DNA of 64,000 nt. Source: Pleurostoma richardsiae. Lineage: Eukaryota; Ascomycota; Sordariomycetes; Calosphaeriales; Pleurostomataceae. This document shows, piece by piece, positions 57,012-64,000 of this stretch. The stretch lies in NCBI GenBank assembly GCA_030052745.1, contig JANBVO010000006.1, forward strand, positions 62,001 to 126,000, in the 5' to 3' direction. Position 1 is the first letter of the stretch. Each line of letters begins with the position of its first letter. Under the pieces are notes generated by a model. That model worked only from the letters and a program-made list of their open reading frames with translations, did no database searches and was not told where the DNA came from. Made by a program: the position numbers and the translations under genes.

Positions 57012-59028
57012 ATGGTGGCGCTCAACAGGCTCCGAACCGCCTTCCGTCGAACGACGACCGACGACGGACTCACGCCGGTCGTCATGGACACAGTAGGGGA
57101 CAACAAGGTCAATCCAGTGACTGAAGGCACCACTGGAGTCGACAGCCCTGGCGAACCACAGCCGGAACTTCCCGCGGAAGACGCACAGCGCGGTGTCCAC
57201 GATGTTGAGGCCGTGACTCTGACTTGGTCCAAGGCGTCACTGATCGCCGTATTCCTCAAGTACGTGCCCTCGCTGTCCTCAGGGACCTTTGTGTAAATCT
57301 AGCTAACGTTGGCCACTCGTCAGTATCTGGTTGCTCTACTTCGTCAATGCATTCCAGTCTACCATTCTCTCGAACTTGCTCCCATTCGTCACGAGTGACT
57401 TCGAGTCTCACTCGTTGTTGAATGTTATCTACATCGTAGCAGACGCTATGTCCGCTGCGGTCTTCATCCCCATGGCAAAGATCATGGACGTCTGGGGCCG
57501 AGCTGAGGGTTTCCTCATCATGACCGTATTTGCTACCTTGGGCCTGATCCTCATGGCTTCATGTAATAATCTTGCTACCTTCTGCGCCGCATATGTGAGA
57601 CTTCTCTTCTAGTACAGCGCATACAAACCATGTTAATGATTTGAAACTCAGGTGTTCTATACCATTGGATTCAGCGGCATGACATACTGCGTCGACGGTT
57701 AGTATCCTCAACAGCCATGGGGCAAGTAGACGCTAATATAAAATGCCATAGTGATCACGGCCGACGCGTCCAAGTTGAAGAACCGAGGCTTGGCATATGC
57801 TTTCACATCTTCTCCATACATGATTACCGCATTCGCCGCATCAAAAGCGGCCGATGATGTTTACGATATCAACTGGCGATGGGGCTTCGGATGCTTTGCC
57901 ATCATCTTCCCCGTCGTAGCTGCTCCGTTGTACTTCGTGCTGAAGTACAACCTTCGCAAGTCCAGGGAACTAGGCGCCACCACCAAGGAAAAGAGCAACC
58001 GGACGATAATACAGAGTATCTGGTATTGGTTCGTCGAGTTTGATCGTAAGTTATCGATGCTGCTTCCAGATATGCTCGTATACTGATATCGAAAAGTGAC
58101 CGGTGTCGTTCTGTTCTCCACTGGCCTTACAGTATTTCTGCTTCCATTTAGCATCGCTTCCGATGCGCCTGATGGCTGGGGCTCAGGCTATATCATTGCT
58201 ATGATTGTAGTCGGAGTTGTCGTACTCGCCATCTTCGTCCTCTTCGAGACCTACGTGGCCCCTGCACCAATGCTCAACTTCACCTTCCTAGCCGATCGGA
58301 CCGTCATCGGAGCGTGCTTATTAGACGCAACCTACCAGATCTCTTACTATTGCTGGGCCAACTACTTCACATCTTTCCTCCAGGTGGTCAATGACTTGAC
58401 CGTGGCTGAAGCCGGCTATGTCAATAACACCTTTAACGTGGTGTCTGGCGCCCTTCTGTTGCTCGTCGGCTTCCTGATCCGCAAGACTGGTCGCTTCAAG
58501 TGGCTGCTGTACATCGCCGTCCCGTTGTACATCTTCGCCCAAGGCTTGATGATCTACTTCCGTCGCCCGAACCAGTCGGTCGGTTACCTGGTCATGTGCC
58601 AGGTCTTTATCTCTGTTGGCGGAAGCATCTTCATCCTGATCGAACAAGTCGCCATCCTAGCCGCCGTCGACCATCAGCATATCGCTGCTGTACTTGCCTT
58701 GCTGTACGTCGTCGGCACTGTTGGTGGTGCCCTGGGTGCCACCATCTCTGGTGCAATCTGGACAAACACATTCAGGACGGCCCTTTCACGAAACCTACCC
58801 GCGTCGGCTCTGCCGGATCTGGATACTATCTATGAGGACATAGACACGCAGCTCAGTTATGCGGTCGGAAGCCCTGAGCGGCTGGCTATTCAAAAGTCAT
58901 ACGGCTACGCGCAGACGAGAATGCTTGCAGCTGGAACTGGGATCATCGGGTTGGCACTCATTTGGATGCTCATGATCCGGAACATCAACGTTTCGAAGAT
59001 CGCCCAGGTGAAGGGCATGGTCTTCTAA
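57012..59028 (+). CDS. Siderophore-iron transporter, MFS/SIT family (MirB-like)
   Basis: Predicted 596-residue membrane protein in five exons: 57012-57259, 57324-57594, 57652-57697, 57752-58045 and 58097-59028. After a hydrophilic N-terminus of about 70 residues it shows the fungal SIT pattern: WLLYFVNAFQSTILSNLLPFVTSDF, IVADAMSAAVFIPMAKIMDVWGRAEGF, GMTYCVDVITADASKLKNRGLAYAFTSSPYMITAF, and the second half SYYCWANYFTSFLQVV and QHIAAVLALLYVVGTVGGALGATISGAIW. About 14 membrane segments are expected. SIT proteins take up ferric siderophores by proton symport. Its place downstream of sidH and the SreA-type sites in front suggest uptake of the cluster's own product; specificity cannot be read from the sequence. 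Exon 3 is only 46 bases. The last intron uses an AAG acceptor. Confidence 0.93.
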
Positions 59029-60547
59029 GGTGGCAGGCAACGCCCTTGAGAGACGTAACAGACCGCAAGAGACCATGTCAGCTTAACCTTGAGAAGGTAA
59101 GACTGCCGTGGGTGTACTTTGCATCGGAAGAGGGAGGTGAAAGATAGTAGGTGGAAATCTGAGACGAGCTTCAATAGAGTTCAGGTCAAGTTTGCTACTA
59201 GTCAACAAATGTACTATACAGAAACCAACCACGATTCAAACCTTAAGCCATATACGCATCGTCATGTCGGCTCCGGTGTAAGAGATCGGGCCCATTACGC
59301 CAGGAGGCGATCCAGGTTCAGGGCTGGTATGGGTCGGTAGAGCTGGGGTGGAACGGGTATAGCATATGACGTCCTTTGGCTCCCCGTCCCGAATTCTCGG
59401 CTTACTCCTACCAGGAAAGATAATTCTAATATCACACCCTTTAGGTACTATCTCAGCTGCAGGGATGCCTCACTGCGGCAGCAGATGCACAGGACAATAC
59501 TACGCCATCCGTAGCGCGCCATCCTACCTGTCCTATGTTGTCACATGGGCCTGGGATCCACGTTCGAACCCACGGAAAGAAGCAAGCGCGGGATTCCTGC
59601 AGTAGCTGTCAGGTCACTCGTTGCGGTTAAGCCCGGCGTCTTGATGTGACGGCAATGACGTTGGGCAGTTCTACTGGCTCAAATCAGACGCCATGATTGC
59701 CTCAGCGAGTATCATAAGATCAATATTCCTCTTGCTTCGTTGTGTTTGGATTTCCGGACGCGGTACTTACTTGAACTGTGCGATCTCATTTTCCCCTTAC
59801 TTTGATGACGGAGGCTGGCCCAGGCGTCTTCTACGTGTGTTCAGATAGTTAACTGGCGTGTCTATGGCAATCTGAAGAGCGACCCATGGAAGAAGAACGA
59901 TACTAATTTTACGGAGAACATTCTGACGTGCTGCGTTGTGGTATCGGCGAAAGCGATGGGAAGACCTAACTGAGTTGAGCTATCCTATAGTTTGGTCTAA
60001 GATTCTCTTCGCAAATGGAGCTGTCTATTTCAATTTGCAAGTTATAGCAAGCATATTCAGGGGTAAGCTCTCTCCCAGCTGTCTCAAATATTGAGTGACA
60101 GCTCGAGTTCCTGCCCTAACGTAGCCCGGGCCTATGTCTGAATTTCGCAGCTAAAGCGTCTGAACCTATTCAATGTTTAGGCCAGACAAACAGACCTAGA
60201 GTGCCTGGCCCAGATGTGGTACAATCTCTCGCACGTCTAGCCGTTCCCGCCGGGTCCCAGGTCGCCGAATCACTCTACAGGAGACCTGCACAACTTGGTA
60301 GTGCTTGGAAATGGAGCAGAAGTGCCTCCGTGTCTGGGAGCGTAGGTATAGTGACGGAGGAAGAGAGCTATGAATATAGAATTAACTCCTAGGTATCCAC
60401 ATCTAAAGCAGTTGAACGAAACACACGCACGATTTGTACAATCCAAGCAGTCAATGCCCTGAAGATGATCACTATGCACCCACCAACCGTCACACGAGAA
60501 CGGTAACAAAGTTATCGAGGATCTTGTTGAATACCTCCTCAGTCCCC
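59029..60547. other. Intergenic, right edge of the siderophore cluster
   Basis: 1.5 kb between the transporter stop and the PEX11 stop (converging genes). No conserved frame, repeat or RNA gene was recognised. Confidence 0.5.
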
Positions 60548-61337
60548 CTACGCCGTCTTCTTCCACTGCAAGTACAGCCCAATCAAGCTGCTGACGGTTC
60601 CCGCAATGCCAACAATGCCGTCGTCGAAGTTCACCCAACCAAGCGCGGAGGTGGGCACCGTCAGGTCGCAAAAGTCGGATATCAGCTGGAGGCGGCTGGC
60701 GTCCCGTTCCCTGTGTCATATATGGTCAGAAAAGGGTGCTTCATGCCACAAGCCGCAACGCGGATGGATGACATCGGAGGAAAGAAGGTACTAACAAGGC
60801 TATTCTCTTGCTCTCCACCACGCCCTCACCCTCCTTCTTGTCCACCTTGGCCTCCCGCTCCTTCAGCTTCTGCAGCGTGTACAGCTGCGCGACGACACTG
60901 CACAGGATCCCCACGGCCCAGAACCGGTACGCCTCGCGCTGGAAAGTCTTGGCGGCCTCGCTCTTGCGCACGCCTATGGCGTCCAGCAGCGTGGCCAGGT
61001 CCAGCGTCAGGTAGCCCGCGTAGCCGAGCTGGCGGCCTACGACGGCGTACCGGAGCACCGGGTCCATGGTCTTGGCGTCGGCGGCGACGGCGGCGGCCTT
61101 GAGGTGCTCGACGTTCTTGCCGGCGCGCATGATCTTGCGGGTAAGCCCGAACTGCTTCTTGATGGTTTCCCAGGGCGCGATTGAGGCCGGGGTCCCGTTG
61201 GTCCGGTACAGGTACCAGGCGTAGAAGCGCGCGAAGTACTGCAGCGTGCGCAGGACCTTGTCGCGGCCGACGGTGGTCGCGACGAACTTGAGGTAGTGCG
61301 CCACCGACGGGTGGTAGATGACGGCGTCGGCGACCAT
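60548..61337 (-). CDS. PEX11: Peroxin Pex11 (peroxisome proliferation)
   Basis: Predicted 234-residue peroxisomal membrane protein in two exons on the minus strand, 61337-60796 and 60710-60548. Typical Pex11 segments are YLKFVATTVGRDKVLRTLQYFARFYAWYL near the N-terminus (amphipathic helix that bends the membrane), FGLTRKIMRAGKNVEHLKAA in the middle, and a C-terminal hydrophobic part GIVGIAGTVSSLIGLYLQW. Length matches family members. Pex11 drives elongation and division of peroxisomes. It sits 1.5 kb beyond a cluster whose SidF and SidH carry PTS1 signals, but the orientation and the lack of an SreA-type site near its start give no support for co-regulation. Confidence 0.93.
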
Positions 61338-62601
61338 CTTTGCGATATTGGGGGTGGTGTTGAGGCTCTGTTGACAAGGTCGTGTGCGGGAGGGAGCTAC
61401 CGGCGTCGTGCAGCTGTCGGAATTGATGGAGGGCGATGAAACTGAGTGCCCGCGCTGATGCGGGCTTCAATGTGGCTTCTCCTCTTTCTCGCTAGAGACT
61501 GGAACTCTCGGCTGATCACAAGCACATGCCGAGGTCTGCCTGCTGGAACCGGGGACCCCAGATCTGACGTGTGACAGCAGCCCGCGATTGGGGCCTGACA
61601 TGCCAGGCGAAAAGATGGGGAAAAGGAAAGCCCAGGTGTAATGCCTGAGGCATCAAAGACCTCATGCCGCCCACTCATCAATTTCCCTTTGATCGACTTC
61701 TTGCCCGTCATCAGCTCCGCCCTGCCGGGTCCGCTTCTCCACGGCCTCGGCGGGAATACATCATACATATGTCCGCTGGAGCCCTACGAGGCCTTCGCTG
61801 ACTCAAGCCGCGCGCTTCTGTGCTTCTCGAACAGAAGACCCTTGGTCTCGGGTCAGTTCGACTCCTATTCTCGCGAGCTCATGCACCTCGGTGTTTGACC
61901 CCGAGATCTTGGGAGATAGCCGTAGCCGCCGTCAACCGTCGCGCTATTAGCTCCGGGCCCGACGTTGCTCCAGGTCTCCCTCGAGTGGAGAGGGGCACGC
62001 TCTGCGCTCTGCTGCTGTTCCGGGAATTCCCTTTGAGCGTTGGAGAAGCCGCGAAAGCTGCCTCTGGCAGTGTGGCTGGCACCAGTTCCCCACGGCTGTT
62101 CCTCCACTTCCCCTCGGCCGGAAGAGCGTCTTCGCTCCAATCATAGCGGTTCCGACCGGCCTGGCCAAACGTCACTAACCTTTTGTCAGCTCCTCTGATA
62201 ACCGCCCCTCTGCCGAGCGATGAGGGGTGAAATAGGGATCCATTACCGTCATACCTTCGCGGTAGGTAATGGATCGGAGAGACAGTTCTATCTTCATACT
62301 AAGCAGGACTAAAAAGGTAGCAGTCGGGGCATTTCGTCTTCTGCCATATTTTCAATCAATATCCCCACTTGTCTTGCTTCTGCGCGTTCCTTATTCATCG
62401 TCTATTCCCGACCCTCATAGCTCGCTGCGAATGATTCCATCCGTGAACCCCGCCATCCTACCTTTGTCTATAGACTGCCAGACCGGCGTCACTTATATAA
62501 CCCGTGTACGCCAATACTGAGCAGACTCAAGTCGCTATTTGCTTCTTCTCTCTCTCTTCGATTTTGTTATCCAGGAATAAGTCTTCGCTGTAACCGCCAA
62601 G
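61338..62601. promoter_or_regulatory. Divergent promoter region of PEX11 and FBP1
   Basis: 1.26 kb between head-to-head genes; both promoters lie here. It contains an imperfect hairpin at 62237-62275. The open frames in it (for example minus-strand 61397-61768) have no recognisable motif. Confidence 0.55.
62237..62275. repeat. Imperfect hairpin (inverted repeat) upstream of FBP1
   Basis: Arms GATCCATTACC (62237-62247) and GGTAATGGATC (62265-62275) are exactly complementary. Inside, TACC (62252-62255) pairs with GGTA (62261-62264) around a TTCGC loop, with a four-base bulge at 62248-62251. It is 326 bases upstream of the FBP1 start. Confidence 0.8.
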
Positions 62602-63865
62602 ATGTCGACTGCCGTTGGGAATGGCGCCAATGGCGAAATGGAGAAAGTCAACACGGACATCGTGACCTTGACGCGGTTCCTGACGGAAGAGCAAGTCAAA
62701 CACAAGGAGGCTACCGGTGACTTCACGTAAGTGCATCCTTCGACGCGTTTCGAGTTGCAATCAGGAAAAAGGGGGGAGGTGGGTTCCCAGGCTGACCGGA
62801 TCTTACGACGCAGGTTACTCTGCCACGCCTTGCAGTTCTCCTTCAAGTCGATTGCCTACTACATCCGAAGGGCAACGCTAGTTAACCTCACCGGTCTGGC
62901 CGGCTCGTCCAACACGACTGGCGATGACCAGAAGAAGCTCGACGTCATCTCCAACGACCTGTTCATTGCGGCGATGCGGTCCTCGGGCAAGTGCGCGCTC
63001 CTGGTCTCGGAAGAGGAGGAGAACGTCATATTCTTTGAGGGGCACAAGAATGCCCGCTACGCGGTCGCCTGCGACCCCATTGATGGCAGCTCCAACCTGG
63101 ATGCCGGTGTTTCTGTCGGCACCATCTTTGGCGTCCACAAGCTGGCCGAGGGCTCGACCGGCACTAAGGAAGACATCCTCAAGCCCGGAACCGAGCTAGT
63201 CGCCGCGGGCTTCACCATGTATGGCGCCTCGGCACAGCTGGTCATCACCATGAAGGGCGGCGGTGTCAACGGCTTCACCCTCGACAACGGCGTTGGCGAA
63301 TTCATCCTCACCCACCCCAACATGCGGCTGCCCAAGAAGCGCGCCATCTACTCGGTCAACGAGGGCAACTCGCTGTACTGGGAGGACGACGTCAAGGCGT
63401 ACTTCAACTCGCTCAAGGAGCCGCAGGAGGGTGGCAAGCCCTACAGCGCCCGCTACATCGGCAGCATGGTGGCTGACGCCTACCGGACGCTGTTGTACGG
63501 CGGTATCTTCGCGTACCCTGCTGATAAGAAGAGTCCCAAGGGCAAGCTCCGAATTCTGTACGAGTGTGCGCCCATGGCGATGGTCTTTGAGAACGGTAGG
63601 GCTCCCAAACCTCTGTGCAAAGCTATTGAGACGTGTTGCTAATCTCAATCGGTAACATAGCTGGCGGACAGGCTGTGAACAGCAAGATGGAGAGGATGCT
63701 CGAGGTTGTCCCTGAGTAAGTGAACCACTCCGGCATCGTCGGACCCCTGAGAAGTAGAAATTGCGACTGACATAATTGCATAGACACATTCACGACAGGT
63801 CCGGCATCTTCATGGGCAGCTACGATGAGATTGAGAAGGTTAAGAAGTTCCACAAGTCGAGCTAA
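62602..63865 (+). CDS. FBP1: Fructose-1,6-bisphosphatase
   Basis: Predicted 347-residue enzyme in four exons: 62602-62726, 62814-63595, 63661-63715 and 63784-63865. It hydrolyses fructose 1,6-bisphosphate to fructose 6-phosphate, the committed step of gluconeogenesis in the cytosol. Clear motifs are TLTRFLTEEQ at the N-terminus, SEEEENVIFFEG, the metal-binding VACDPIDGSSNLD, GTIFGVHK, and the C-terminal MAMVFENAGGQAVNSKM, which is assembled across intron 2. The tail HIHDRSGIFMGSYDEIEKVKKFHKSS is typical. It shares an upstream region with PEX11; both products are needed when fungi grow on fatty acids, which is a plausible but untested reason for the pairing. Confidence 0.97.
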
Positions 63866-63953
63866 ACAGGCTCCTGGTTGCTGGGTTATGGAGGGACAAT
63901 CGGCGTTTCGTCTTGACCTGAACAAGATTGATGATCTGCTGTATCTATGGGTT

Positions 63954-63983
63954 GGTGGATGGATGGACGGACGGACGGATGGA
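63954..63983 (+). repeat. GGAT/GGAC tetranucleotide repeat
   Basis: About seven imperfect units of GGAT or GGAC near the window end, downstream of FBP1. Confidence 0.8.
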
Positions 63984-64000
63984 TCAACAAGAGACTGAAG

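Noticed and set aside
59560-59585. tRNA B-box-like CGTTCGAACCC
   Set aside because: No A box, no cloverleaf arms could be paired around it.
61397-61768. 123-residue open frame upstream of PEX11
   Set aside because: No family motif; probably promoter and leader of PEX11.
1-64000. Transposon, RIP-mutated repeat, CRISPR array or rRNA
   Set aside because: No long repeats, terminal repeats, AT-rich mutated blocks or rRNA-like stretches were recognised on either strand.

Overview
The window is nuclear DNA of a filamentous ascomycete (Pezizomycotina, most like Sordariomycetes). The grounds are: spliced genes with short introns (about 49-225 bases, GTRAGT-like donors, CTRAY-like branch sites); a fungal type III polyketide synthase with the Cys-His-Asn triad; an NPS6/SidD-type siderophore synthetase; a Nup98-Nup96 precursor; and a PTS2-type peroxisomal thiolase. 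I rebuilt 21 protein genes with 44 introns by joining reading frames at splice sites and checking that phases agree. No transcript evidence was available.

Left part (1-33 kb) is mostly housekeeping: a SUMO ligase of the Smc5/6 complex (NSE2, +), peroxisomal 3-ketoacyl-CoA thiolase (+), an ornithine cyclodeaminase/mu-crystallin family protein (-), beta-carbonic anhydrase (-), ribosomal protein eL8 (-) divergent from the tRNA thiolase NCS6 (+), a small complex I subunit (-), a Sas3-type MYST acetyltransferase with a PHD finger (+), an epsin (+), the Nup98/Nup96 precursor (+), a DUF1295 membrane protein (+), and a type III polyketide synthase (+) converging on a GIT1-like transporter (-).

Right part (38-59 kb) is a siderophore cluster of the fusarinine type: the NRPS sidD/NPS6 (-), a SidJ-type hydrolase (+), an ABC exporter (-), the acyltransferase sidF (-), the enoyl-CoA hydratase sidH (+), and a MirB-type siderophore-iron transporter (+). 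SidF ends in AKL and SidH in SKL, which are peroxisomal targeting signals. SidH would make anhydromevalonyl-CoA, SidF would transfer it to N5-hydroxyornithine, SidD would condense three units, the transporters would move the siderophore, and SidJ would open it to release iron. Five copies of ATCWGATAA, the published binding motif of the iron-sensing GATA repressor SreA, lie in the intergenic spaces of this cluster. Genes for ornithine hydroxylation (SidA), acyl-CoA ligation (SidI) and N2-acetylation (SidG) are not in the window.

After the cluster come PEX11 (-) and fructose-1,6-bisphosphatase (+). No transposon, rRNA, tRNA or CRISPR array was recognised. The most unusual items are the truncated second adenylation domain and the altered terminal condensation motif in the NRPS, a 7-base first coding exon in front of the thiolase PTS2, an intergenic TACTCCGTA word, and a strong imperfect hairpin upstream of the fructose-bisphosphatase gene.
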